From Lithospermum erythrorhizon (Eukaryota; Streptophyta; Magnoliopsida; Boraginales; Boraginaceae), in NCBI GenBank assembly GCA_019722365.1, contig JADFUC010000211.1, positions 19,646 to 83,645 of the forward strand: a stretch of 64,000 bases of DNA. Reading direction: 5' to 3'. The notes under the pieces were generated by a model that searched no databases, was not told where the DNA came from, and saw only the letters and a list, made by a program, of their open reading frames with translations. Position numbers and translations under genes: made by a program. Within the stretch, counting starts at the first letter, position 1; each line of letters opens with the position of its first letter. Shown here piece after piece: positions 48,771-59,749 of the stretch.

Positions 48771-49438
48771 ATATTATCATTGATAATACACCGTCCATTA
48801 TTCCAAAAAAATATAGAGTTTTAAATTATCACAATTAAAATTTTAAAATCAAATATATAATGTGGAAAGGGGGTTATGTAGTCTGATGTCTGAAGCCCCA
48901 CATCTAACTAATCTACGTGTCCATCTCATTTGAAGTGAGAAACTGTCTTGGTGAAAAAACATCCACATTCTCCATCATCCCACTTTTCCTTTACTTGTCT
49001 CCCATGTTAAATAAGTTAATTTCAACCAAGTAACTTCCAAATCGTATTAATATCTACCGATTTCTCTAACGTTTGTTACCTCTTGCCCATGGAACTTCCA
49101 AAACCCAAAACCATTTGTGCCAAATTTCCTCAAATTTTCATATTTTAATTTAATTATATTGGTGTAAATAGTTTTTCTTTTCTTCTCTTATTACAGCCAT
49201 AGGAGATGTATTTTGCAGATTTGTTTGTTGACTTCAGCAACCGTCATGAACCAAAGACACTCATGGTGAGCTTTGACACTTCATATTGATTTCATATCAA
49301 ATATGCATCAATCTATAACCAAATCATTCTATACCAAAAAATCACTCCAAATCCAATAGATTTCTCACAATAAATATCCTGCAAATACCAAAAAGCTCTT
49401 CGAACCCCAAACTTAATTAAACAAACCCGGTGGAATTT
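48771..49438. other. PIN upstream region
   Basis: AT-rich sequence without recognisable genes or repeats, so presumably the proximal promoter of the minus-strand PIN gene. It is bounded on the far side by Copia-derived sequence beginning near 49439. Confidence 0.5.
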
Positions 49439-49585
49439 TGTTATCCAAAATAATTCGTCCACAATTAAAAGAATATAATAGTCGGCTTGTGTATTTCATC
49501 AATAACGAGTGATATATATACAAGTGTATAATCCGGCTAGGCCCAACTAATATTACAAATAATATATACGGTAGTTGCTAATACA
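49439..49585 (-). repeat. Short Copia 3' LTR
   Basis: On the minus strand the block begins TGTATTAGCAACTACCG, preceded by a purine-rich ACTGGAGGGA, and ends GGATAACA. About 147 bases, a size seen in small-LTR Copia lineages. The partner LTR was not found to the right of the integrase remnant. Confidence 0.5.
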
Positions 49586-49779
49586 TCCCTCCAGTCAAAT
49601 CCAAGAGTTGAAGACGGGATATTCATTTTATTCAACTAAAAAAAATTATATCCTTACTAATGACACCTAAAATTATATCCTTACTAATGACACCTACTTA
49701 ACTTGAATTCAGTGTCAATAGGTGTAGAAGTCGTATTGAAGGAGGACATGCCCGCACGGGCAATGATAGCCTCATCATA

Positions 49780-50500
49780 TTTCTTTTGAGATAAAAACAG
49801 ACCACCTGTGTGATGAGTAACAACAATGCCTAGAAAATAACTGAGGCAACCGAGATCTTTCATAGCAAATTCATCATAAGGAAGACCTAATGGCTTTTTA
49901 AAAAGCGAGGTAGTCGAGGAATGATGTCATCAACATATAAGAGAAAATAAGCCGTGTTTGGCCATGTTGATATATAAACAAAGAGTGATCAGATTTGTTG
50001 TGGATGCATTCAAGGGTAGAAACATAATCTGGAAACCTTTGATACAAGGCTCTTGGAGCTTGTTTAAGACCATATAAAGATTTGCGGAGGTGACAAACAT
50101 AATGCAGATTGTATAGGATCCTTAAAACCCTCTGGTGATACATATATGGAATTTGTTTCGCTTGGAGGCGTCATGAAGAAAAACATTTTTAACATTCAAT
50201 TGATGAAAAGACCATGACTTTGAGGTACCAAAGTTAAGGCAATCACAGATAGTAGCCGAGTTTGACAAGCCCAATTTGAAAGTTTCATGTCAATCGACTT
50301 CTTGAGTTTACCATTCACCACAAGGCAGAGCTTTATGGCTCGAGGCAGTCGAGATCTCATTTGCTTGTGAAATATCCACATATGTCTAATAATGTTTAAA
50401 ACTTCGAAGGGCAGTCTGAATCCCAAGTATTATTTTTAATCAGCTTATCGCATGTCATGTGTTTTCCAATTCTTGTCATTGAGTGCATGCAAGAGACTTT
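49780..50500 (-). pseudogene. Decayed Copia reverse transcriptase
   Basis: The minus strand reads, from about 50490 downwards, MTRIGKH-like sequence, NIIRHMWIFHK, a Copia RT core segment, and then LRKSLYGLKQAPRALYQRF and HNKSDHSLFIYQHG (50110-49960). These are hallmark phrases of plant Copia reverse transcriptase. Stops and frameshifts are frequent. It pairs with the integrase remnant at 56.4-57.4 kb, from which it is separated by hAT-derived DNA. Confidence 0.8.
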
Positions 50501-50870
50501 TCGGGATGGGGGAAGGAGTAGATTGAGAATGGAGAAGGTATTTAGGATTAGGCTTGAATATTCCGTGAAGACTTCAGTGATTAGATACAGATGGGGAAGT
50601 GATATTAATTTTGATCGTATTCGCGGGATAAGAAAGTCTCATCGGGCCGAGGTTGGGATTATTGATGGAGGCAGGGGAGCTTAAAGTGGTATCCCCAGCA
50701 GACGAGGGCCTTGAGTGGAGTCGTCGGGATCGGGCCCACGGTTCCGTCCAGTCGGCCCGGCCTACTAGGCATGGGCATGATCCGTTCTTTCGAAGCCAAT
50801 TCGAGGCGCTGATATCGGGTGGGTATTCGGCTCGGGCCCGGTTCGAGACCCCTTAAGCCCCCTATTAATG

Positions 50871-50965
50871 TGGTACCGTTTCAACTAAATGGTACCACGT
50901 TAATACACAATGCTTGCTTTTACGATATAAGCGTGGTACCGTTCGACTAAGCGATACCGTTTATA
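50871..50965. repeat. GGTACC motif cluster A
   Basis: GGTACC occurs at 50872, 50891 and 50935, twice in the context GTGGTACCGTT and once inverted (ATGGTACCACGTT). A degenerate copy (GCGATACCGTTT) follows at about 50951. Confidence 0.75.
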
Positions 50966-51239
50966 AGCCGATAAGCTACAAACAACTCTCATGGCATGTA
51001 TTTTCTAACAAATTCCACACGTTCACCTTTACATAACAAACTCTTGAGAGCAATATCAAATTAAGCGTCACGACAAAAACATAGTTAAAAACATAACACT
51101 AGTAAATAAACATAAGCTTAAAACCAACAAGTTCAAACATAACATGAAATATAAATTGTTCAAACATCAAAGTACATAAATAAAAACATTGTTCAAAAAC
51201 CATAACATCATACATGAGAAAACATAAACACATTCATTA

Positions 51240-52640
51240 TTGTGTTTGAGAGTCCTTGGCGTAAATCGAGGGGCCGGTGGGTCATCATGAGTCTCAATAG
51301 GCTCTGGCTTTAGGTGGTGGAGCTAGAGGAAAATGAGTAGATACTATGGATCCTCGTCGACGTCGTCTCATTGACATCCTCTCCTCATTTCACTTGTCAC
51401 ATCGAAATTAAAGTCGGCAACCCGATTATCTCCGTCTTCATCTCATTCACCTCATTCTTCAATAATACGTTTTCGTCCAACAACTTCTTCAAAGTATCGA
51501 CTAGGAGCCGTGAGTACTGACATCGAGACCTGTTAGTTGTTCTTGATGGAAGCCTGCATTTGAGAAATGGATAGATTCTCCCCCGTGCCAGTACCCTTAT
51601 TGGCCCACTTTAAGGGCTTACAACCATTGTACTTCCAAGCGTCGGTCCTCGCTGCTCATATTGCTCATAAATCTCCCGGCTTAGAGCGTAACGCCATATC
51701 CACTTAAATACACACTTGAAATTTAGCCATCGAGGGTTACGATATCATAAAGTCCTTCCTAACCTCCAGCACTGCATTCTAAAGCACGAGGGACTCCTTT
51801 GACATTAACCAACAAGTGCGATAGGATCTTTTCCGTATTAATGGTGCCTTATTTCTATGATAGAAAATATGTTCAAGAATTGATTATATAGGGATAGTTG
51901 GCTTCTCACTCATTGAGAGCCAGTAAGCGAACATTTTATTGCTCTAAGTTACGTGGCTTGAGCCCAGTTACTTAATACACAAACTTTCCTTAGACTACTT
52001 TCGATACAAACTTTCCGCCCCATTTAAGTTGTACTTATAAAACCAACTTAGGATTGTGACTCTCTACGATTGTGTTTAGAATCTTAGCACATTCTTCTTG
52101 TCCGATGAGTGGTCGAACACCCGACCACAGTGTGGCGGATAATCCTCGACCGCAGAGCACCTCATAGAAGTACTTTTAGTCATTTCAAATAAGGTTGTCG
52201 AATCTTCCTCGGTTATCATCCCTTCCTACACCATTGTTGACATTAAAAATAAGTCCTATCGTAGGATCGCATTCTTTTATATTTGCCTTAGGATCCATTC
52301 TCATGGACATATAAATTGCGTAACTATATCCGGATACCGTTAAAAGCTTTCCCAAGTAAATGTGAAAAATTTACTAAGTTTAGCCGCATCTAGATATTGG
52401 AACAAGAGATTGCGGTGAATTGTTTGATGTCGGCTTCATCGTGTACATGCACTTGTCTTCGCGTTTATTACTTCCCACTTTTCTACAACGGGACCCTCGT
52501 TTTTTATCCTCAGATACTTGGTATTCTTAGCATTTCGGTTCTTTCTCTTTCAGCGTCTTGTAGCGTCTAGGCCTCTTGTTGCGTACCGTTAACTTTGTGC
52601 CTCTCTTGACCTTTTTTGTGGTTTTTAGGTGCCCATATAA
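51240..52640 (-). other. Unassigned region with weak coding texture
   Basis: On the minus strand a segment near 51590-51540 reads KWANKGTGTGENLSISQMQA, followed by a stop. Near 52610-52540 a very basic stretch, VKRGTKLTVRNKRPRRYKT, appears. Both could belong to a transposon accessory protein, but frames are broken and I cannot name a family. Confidence 0.3.
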
Positions 52641-52824
52641 TTAATAGATGCTTAATCGACAATAGGTTAGTAAATAAAACTTATAAAAGTATAATTTGTG
52701 AGAGATAGAAGTTGAATTTGAGGATTTGGAAGTTGAGAAGTTGAATTTTTAGAATAGATGTGTTTGGAAGATTAATTTGTGAGAAAGAAGTTCAAAAATC
52801 GCGCCTCTTCAAACCCTTATCTGA

Positions 52825-53130
52825 TATAAACGTGGTACCGTTTATATCCCAGATACAACGGCTTCGCTTGCAAAGAGTTTATGTTTTTGGATGCTTTACC
52901 GAGTGCCGTTTGAATCCAACGGTACCACGTTATTGTAACGGCGGTAGGAAGTTGTATATTAGCGATTTGTGCCGTTTAACTTATAGAGAGAAAAAGTTAA
53001 AATGTTATATTTGATAGGTTTTAGGAGTGGTACCGTTGGTAATATGATACCCGTGATATGTCAAAGTTAAAAATGTTATATTTGATAGGTTTTAGGCGTG
53101 AAATGCGGGTATTAATAAACGGTACCACGT
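52825..53130. repeat. GGTACC motif cluster B
   Basis: GGTACC occurs at 52834, 52921, 53029 and 53121, alternating GTGGTACCGTT and ACGGTACCACGTTA. A direct repeat of about 36 bases containing ATGTTATATTTGATAGGTTT lies at 52993 and 53061. Confidence 0.75.
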
Positions 53131-53849
53131 TACTAATCAAGCGTGTGGACGTTAATAATGAGGTGGTAAGACCTTTTACGGCATTTTGAGGTATTAAAAA
53201 TGTATACACTTGTAATTAAAACAAATTAGACATTTTATTATTAAACAGTTTATACTTTCGTCTTGAGCCGAAGAGGGAGTTTACATACCAAGAGTTCCAC
53301 TTGGAATCTTCCTAAATGAATACAAACTATACAAAATCTAATCATCATAAACTAATTCATCTTGGACTCTTCTTTATCGGAGTCGACCGTATTCGTCCCA
53401 ATGTGTTGGTCTCTTCTTGATTTCTTCTGATATCCAACGCTTTAAGATCGTCGAGAACGTATCTTTTTTGCTTTGTTCTATGAGTGAGTCTTGAACTGCG
53501 TCAGATACTTTCGTGAATTAGATCGATCCTTGGCCTTTTTACATACTTCAATTGCCGAGCTTGTAAGTCTTGAGCGTCTTTAAGTGTATTGTAGTTTCGC
53601 CGTACTAAATACAGTTCGGTAGGCGGTAATATACATAGGTATAGAAAAAATTTCTTTTGCCGTCTTCGGCAATGTCGGAAGAAGACTTCGCTGGCTTCGC
53701 CCACCATTTTAATGTATCAAAAATATTTTTTATCATTATATTGACTCAATTCAAAGTTACTACTTAAATATCCCGAGTCGACTTCGTTAGATGTCTTTGT
53801 TGAGGGAGTGGATTATTTTCACCTAATAATTGTAAAAGCATTTAAGGTG

Positions 53850-55480
53850 ATTATGTTGACTTAGTATTTAACTCCCATGCGGGGCACATTAAAAGCTATG
53901 TACACACTATTTGAGGAGTGCGGCCTTACATTTTCCATACCTTGATTGGTATTTCTTTATACATGTTATTCAAATAAGTTTAATTCAATGCTTTATATTT
54001 CATAATATTAAAATTTTTTGTTCGGGATTAAATGGTATTAAAGCTTCATAAATAAAGATATACGTAGGAAATGAAAAACTCTTAATTTAAAGTTAGGATC
54101 CATTATTGTGCACTTTGCATATGCATATAGGATAGGATGAAAATATTTTAAAAACTTATTTTCCATATTGGAACCGTATCTAACAAGCATGCTAAATACA
54201 TGTTTAGTCATATGAATGGAAAGATTAACAAAGCATTCTAAACAAAAGATGAATATTTGGATGATATTGAGTTGAAAAAAACTTGAGTATAATCTTTAAT
54301 TGACTCTAGAAACTTAAACAATTCATAACAATATTTTCTGAATTCTTATATGTAAGCGAGGAGCATGTATTATTTAACGGAAGCATCTTGTCATAAATAT
54401 TGTGTTCTTCCTTATACATATAATACCTGAGCTAGTAGATCATAGAAATCGAGTTCCATCTAGTTTTCTACAATCCAAAATTAATTTTCTAAACTTCTTA
54501 CCGGGAAGCCTCATTAATTTTTTATATTCATGCATTTCTTTTACGCATTAACAACAAAAGTCGCGGCACTACGTATTGGTAAAATAAACTTCATCCCAAG
54601 CAACTTTTATTCCATCTTTAGCAACTAATTGAAGGGCGTGACATAAACATCTAACATGAAAAAAGTTTGAAATCAAATTGCGATTTAATTGGCATCTTTA
54701 ATCTTTCAAATTCAAAGCGTTATTAAGCGGATGTATTATCAAATGAAATTGAAGCAATCTATTCAAACATTTAGCCGCGGTCAGTATAACCGAGAAATTT
54801 AAATATTGTTATGTTTAGAAATTAGTCTAAAATATACAATTCTCCTTTGTAAGACCCAATGCTTTATCAATCCAATGTCATATTATACAATATATCAAAA
54901 TACGTAAATACACCCAATATCATTTAATCCAAAACACATTTTATAAGGAAAAGTGAAAAGTTGCACCTAGAGAGCTCTTTCATTTTTAAAATATTTAAAA
55001 ATGAGTTAAAAGTAGTGGGGGGGATAGAGTTGGCGCTCGGGGATTAACGACTTTTTGAATCCAATTAGTTAAATGCCATCCATCACAATAATTAAAAGGC
55101 AAAGAAAAATTCGCAGTTTTAGGTAATGTCGTTCCTTGTATGCAAAGCCCCCCGCGCGCCATCCTTAGTGATCTTATGACCTAATAAGTGTCTATCAAGA
55201 TGATCGGTTCCTCCTTTACCCTCACCCATTTTCCATGATAGAGCTCTCTTACAATCTATACGAGATTCTTTTTTTGATTTTCATGATCAGTCCTGAAAAT
55301 GTTGCCAAATTCATGGCGTTTTTTTTCCTTTCATTAATATTATCCATAGCACTAGATTGAGATTTAATTACGAGTAGTTCCATCAATCACGATTATCATC
55401 CTCTAGATTAACATAATCATTAAACATACTAGCTACGATTTCACTTTGAATATTTTACGGGTATGTTTTGATGCCATTAA
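53850..55480 (-). pseudogene. Decayed hAT-family transposase
   Basis: On the minus strand, a BED-type zinc finger end (TDHLDRHLLGHK) is readable near 55215-55175. Further on come ISFDNTSANN near 54745 and FFHVRCLCHALQLVAKDGIK near 54665-54605, the conserved hAT core around the catalytic domain. Near 54480 DGTRFL stands where other hAT transposases have a TRWNST-like motif. Stops and frameshifts are scattered throughout and the C-terminal dimerisation domain is not recognisable, so the gene is inactive. Confidence 0.7.
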
Positions 55481-55779
55481 TTTAGAAGAACAAATTTAGA
55501 AGAACAAATATCACGATAAAAAAAAGATGATAGATAATATCAAACCGTAGATGATGGAGCAACGTAAGCTTGTAGATTCAACGAACAAACCCCACGACTT
55601 GAAAAGAGAATTCTTAGACTTGATTGAATCCTTAGACTTGATAAAATTCTTAGACTTGAAAAAAAATTAATAGTGTGTAATTGCTTAGAAAGTGATTGTT
55701 GTTTATTTTAGATTGCTTAAGAATGATTGTGAATTCTGAGAAATGAAAGGAGGTGTTGCGTCCTTTTATAGAGCTCTCC

Positions 55780-56050
55780 ATGATGTGGTACCATTTGGAT
55801 TGATGGAAGAAAATGAAGTAATATTCCTTAAAATCACATTTTGTAGGGACCAAGCGTGAATGCAGATTTGGAAATACCGTAGTGCTATTTCATCCCAAAA
55901 CGGTACCACGTGTGATCATAAAGTTCATAAAAGTAGCCGTTGAATATTAGCGTGGTACCGTTTCATCCAAAGCGGTGCAGCGTGTAAGATACCGATAACC
56001 CGTTAACTAGCCATTATGAATTTCAAGTGATACCGTTTAGGTAATAGCGA
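55780..56050. repeat. GGTACC motif cluster C
   Basis: GGTACC occurs at 55787, 55902 and 55954 in the contexts TGTGGTACCATTT, ACGGTACCACGTG and CGTGGTACCGTTTC. A degenerate GTGATACCGTTTAG lies near 56028. It sits just upstream (in the transposase sense) of the hAT remnant. Confidence 0.75.
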
Positions 56051-56390
56051 TTAATACTTTATTATAGCGAGAAAATGTGTAGAAAGCTTTTTCTTGATAC
56101 ATAAATAGACCATTTTCATTTTTTTATAATCACAGATTTCACAAATAAAGAAGTATTTACTTGATCACAAGTTTACAAATCACAAATCACGTATTCACTA
56201 TGCCTCGAGAAGAAATTCCAAGCGAGGTGTTGTGTAAGAGGTTTTGAGGTTATCGTGCATCGATCCGCCAAAGGATGGGGGCTACCTCTCGCCTTTGTTG
56301 AAGGTGTCAACTTTTGTGGCATTGAGTGTAAGCTATTGAATTCGTTGGCTAAGCGAGCTGTTAAAATTAAAATCGAAAATGGAAGGCTCG

Positions 56391-57420
56391 GGGATGATGA
56401 AACGCACACCATATTATTTAGTTAACGGATAGTGGCGGATGGGGTGGTTGGAGAGTGTGAAGTTCGAGAGTGTGAGGGCTGGTAGGAAACTGAAAGGTTG
56501 GGGTTGGTAGGGTGGTAAAGATGGGTAGATGGAGTCCGGGAAAACATGGATGGGAAAAGTCGGTGGGCGTGGGGATTTGGAAGCAAATGGGAATGAGGTT
56601 TCGTTGAAAATAAACGTGTCTACTACTAATAATTTTTTCAATTAATAGTTTCATAACATTTATAGCCACGATGGTTGGAGGATAGCCCAAGAAGAAAACT
56701 ACATGGTATAGAATGGGGTTGGAGTTTGTTAATAGTGGGTGGAGAGGGGAAAAGGTATAACAAAGGCACCCAAAAGGCGAAGGTGATTATAAGTGGGTTG
56801 TTTGCGGTAGAGATAGTAGAGAGGGTGTGTGATCACGATAGAGATTTGTGTGGTCAGTATTTAGGAGATAGGTGGTGGTTTGGGAGTGTGTGGTGCCGAG
56901 GAGAGTTAAAGGGACATTAGATGAGACATAATAGCGGATATGATTATTTATTGTGTGTAGTGTTCGTTCAGCTTTGCCATTTGAGGAGAGGTGGCGGGGA
57001 AAGGCAGAAAGTAATACCGTTAATTAATCGTAAGTTTTTAAAGGAATTGTTTGTGAATTTTGTACCATTATCACATTGTAAACACTTAATTTCTTTGTCA
57101 AATAGGGTGCGTACAAGAGCACAAAACATGATAAATGTAGAAAACACTTGTGATTTATGTGATAAAGGAAATGTCCACAAAAAATCGGAGTAGTCATCTA
57201 TCAAAATGAGGTGGTAACGATGACCGAGATTAAGCGAAATTTGGGAAAGTCAAAGATGGGTATGAATTATATCCAAAAGGCATAGTACTATTATGTCAAG
57301 ACTTAGTAAAAGACAATTTAATATGATTACCAAGCACACCACGATTGACAAAATCGAGGGAAATAGATCCATTCTGATCGATAAACTTTGTGCTTTTAAG
57401 GGGAACAAAAGCAGATGCTT
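56391..57420 (-). pseudogene. Decayed Copia integrase and downstream linker
   Basis: Minus-strand reading from about 57350: FVNRGVLGNHIKLSFTKS (end of the zinc-binding region), then DDYSDFLWTFPLSHKSQVF and CDNGTKFTNN near 57200-57060, which hold the first two catalytic Asp residues of Copia integrase. Near 56690-56580 comes FLGYPPT, then SSRHV and FNETSFPFASKSP, the typical post-integrase linker. It continues into the reverse transcriptase now at 49.8-50.5 kb. Frames are broken. Confidence 0.8.
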
Positions 57421-58097
57421 CGGATGACCTAAGCATTTATGCCATAGATTAGGAGTAAAGGCGAAAAATTGGTGTGGGAGAGGGAGGGCCGAAGTCTTTG
57501 GTGAAGAGGTAGAGAGGCTCGCCTTTGTTGTCAGCGCGTAGAGATTAGTACTGATCGAAAATCCTTCAAAGAAAAGCTAAATGGATCAAATTCAATGGAT
57601 ACATTGTGTGTTTGTTATGGGGTACACGGACAAAATTAAGTTTTTTTGATTAAATTAAGAATAACGTGAAGAGCATTGCTTGAGGTGGAGGGTGAGGTGT
57701 AGGTAATTGTGCATGAGCCACTAACCGTGAATAGAAGACGAGAATGACCATTTCCGTCAACCGACATGTTTATGATTGCTAAAATTAAGGTAAGAGAGAG
57801 AGAAAAGAACATCGTCGGAAGTCATATGGGGAGGTATATTTAGTATCCATGTATCAATCCGTGTGTCGAATTGGATGGAGCCCAATGTATGCATAGCACA
57901 TTAAATATCCGTGGCAAAATAAACTTCATGATTATCCTTTGTGATGTCGTTACCGTTAACCCCGTAAAGGAGCATATGGTGGAAGTGTAAGTAGGAACCA
58001 TTTGCCAAGTTCATGATTTATTTATATGTGTATAATAATAAATGAAGTTATTTAGTTTCAAATAATATATAAAATAAAAGCATAAGACTCGATATAT
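57421..58097. other. Probable gag-side Copia remnant, not resolved
   Basis: The position upstream of the integrase (minus sense) predicts protease and gag, but I cannot read convincing motifs here. No 5' LTR copy of the 49439-49585 sequence is visible. Confidence 0.3.
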
Positions 58098-58351
58098 ACT
58101 CCTCAATCCCACGCAGATTGTCCACTTTTTAACTTTTTGTTCATCTCTTAAACTTTGACCTTAAATATATTTATGTGTGTTAGTATAATATTTTATAAAA
58201 AATATATCAATGGAAAAAGTTTGAAATGTAATTTTCATTGATATAATTTTCATCAAATATTATACAATACAAATAAAAATATCTACGATCAAAGTTCAAG
58301 GGATGAACAAAAAAGTCAAAAGTGAACAATCTTTGTGGGATCAGATGTAAT
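58098..58351. mobile_element. Stowaway-like MITE
   Basis: The ends TACTCCTCAATCCCACGCAG and (inverted) TTACATCTGATCCCACAAAG, followed by ATTGT, are imperfect inverted repeats around about 250 bases, and ACAAATAAAAATATC-type internal sequence resembles the other MITEs of this window. Confidence 0.7.
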
Positions 58352-59749
58352 ATTCTTCAAAATAATCTGACATATTTACAATTAAAAACGCTATTTGTAT
58401 TAATAGATAAACTTAGATTTTTTGTATTATTTAATATATTATCTTTAAAGAGAAATATTAAATGATAATATTACAAAGTACTAATATTATATTAGTTCTT
58501 TTAATTATATGATAAGTTGTTATTTAATGTTGAATATTCTTCAATGTATATGGATAGAGCATGAGATATTTATATAGTGATGAATAATATATATGAATAA
58601 AAGTATTAGATAAATGATATATTATTTAAATAATTAGAAGACTTTATTATTTAACTCAAAACTTTATTGATGATAATATTTCAAGGTATCATATACAAAA
58701 TATATTATTTAGATCAAAACTTTTATCGGTGATAAATTAAACATGGTGTTTCATTTGAATTAAACATGTACGTTTAGCACCGCGATTCTCAGCGTGATGG
58801 CGTGAAGTGGACAATTAAGCGTGGTACGGATTTAACACACAATTCAGCGCTGACAAACTTGGTACCATTTGAATTAAAAGCGTGGTACCGGTTAACCTGC
58901 CAATTAAAGAAACTATAATAAGCATTAACCAGTACCATTTGAATTAAATTTACCGTTTAACCTGTATTCAATTATGTTTGCATCATTTTAGTATTAAATT
59001 GAGTTATAAATAAAAAGTTAAGAGTATGGACTTCTTATCCCAAGTATGATAAAATGAAGGGGTTTAGTATTATTTGTTGATAGATTTTATCCTTCAATTA
59101 ATAAAGTTTTATTATTTGATAGATTTTACAAATGACAACGAGCATAGCCATAAGTAGCATCAATCACCGGACCTTATTCAAATAATGTATCATAATACTA
59201 AATAACTTAGATTTGATATTATTTAATATATTATCTTTATTGATATAATTTTTTTAATTATATGATAAAAGTTGTTATTAATGTTGAATATTAACTTGAT
59301 GTTTTAAAATGTAACATAAACAAATTGTATAATATGTTTAAGTAATATGTGTGATCACATATTACTTTGTTATATAACAACAAATATTATTAGTTTAGCA
59401 ATATTATTAGTTTAGCAACAAATCTTATTACTTAGTTATATGAAATCATCTATTGGCCCCAAATAGAGTGTTAGATTATAGGACAACCTAAGAGAGTGAA
59501 TTAGGTTATAGTGGAATTATACTCAATTTTTTTGGATTTATAAAATTTATTAAGTTTAATTACATGATTGACTTCTTTTAGTAATATGTGTGTGATCATG
59601 TAATATACAAACTCAATTAAATAGTGCCACGCAAATATGATCATCTGAGAGAGATTAACAATTGCTTATTTGTTTTTGTGAGCATATTTAACTCTTGAGT
59701 TTATATAATTGTAAGCTTAAAACGCGGCTTAGTTAATTTATCGATTCTT
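58352..59749. other. AT-rich region with GGTACC cluster D
   Basis: Mostly AT-rich without genes. GGTACC occurs at 58861 and 58884 in GGTACCATTTGAATTAAA and GTGGTACCGGTTAACCTG contexts. Degenerate copies lie near 58820 and 58931. It lies outside the Copia-hAT complex, beyond the MITE at 58098. Confidence 0.55.

Larger units (their letters stand above)
50501..56390. mobile_element. hAT-derived insertion between two halves of a Copia element
   Basis: This 5.9-kb block separates Copia sequence on both sides. It contains a decayed hAT transposase on the minus strand (53.85-55.48 kb), three clusters of the GGTACC motif, and an unassigned region (51.2-52.7 kb). Near 50767 TAGGCATGGGCATG, followed by GGGCCCGGTTCG, resembles one terminus of a hAT element. 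A matching right terminus was not found, so the insertion may be composite. Confidence 0.5.

Noticed and set aside
53501..53707. 68-codon minus-strand frame as the hAT C-terminal domain
   Set aside because: Its position is suitable but the sequence shows none of the conserved dimerisation motifs.
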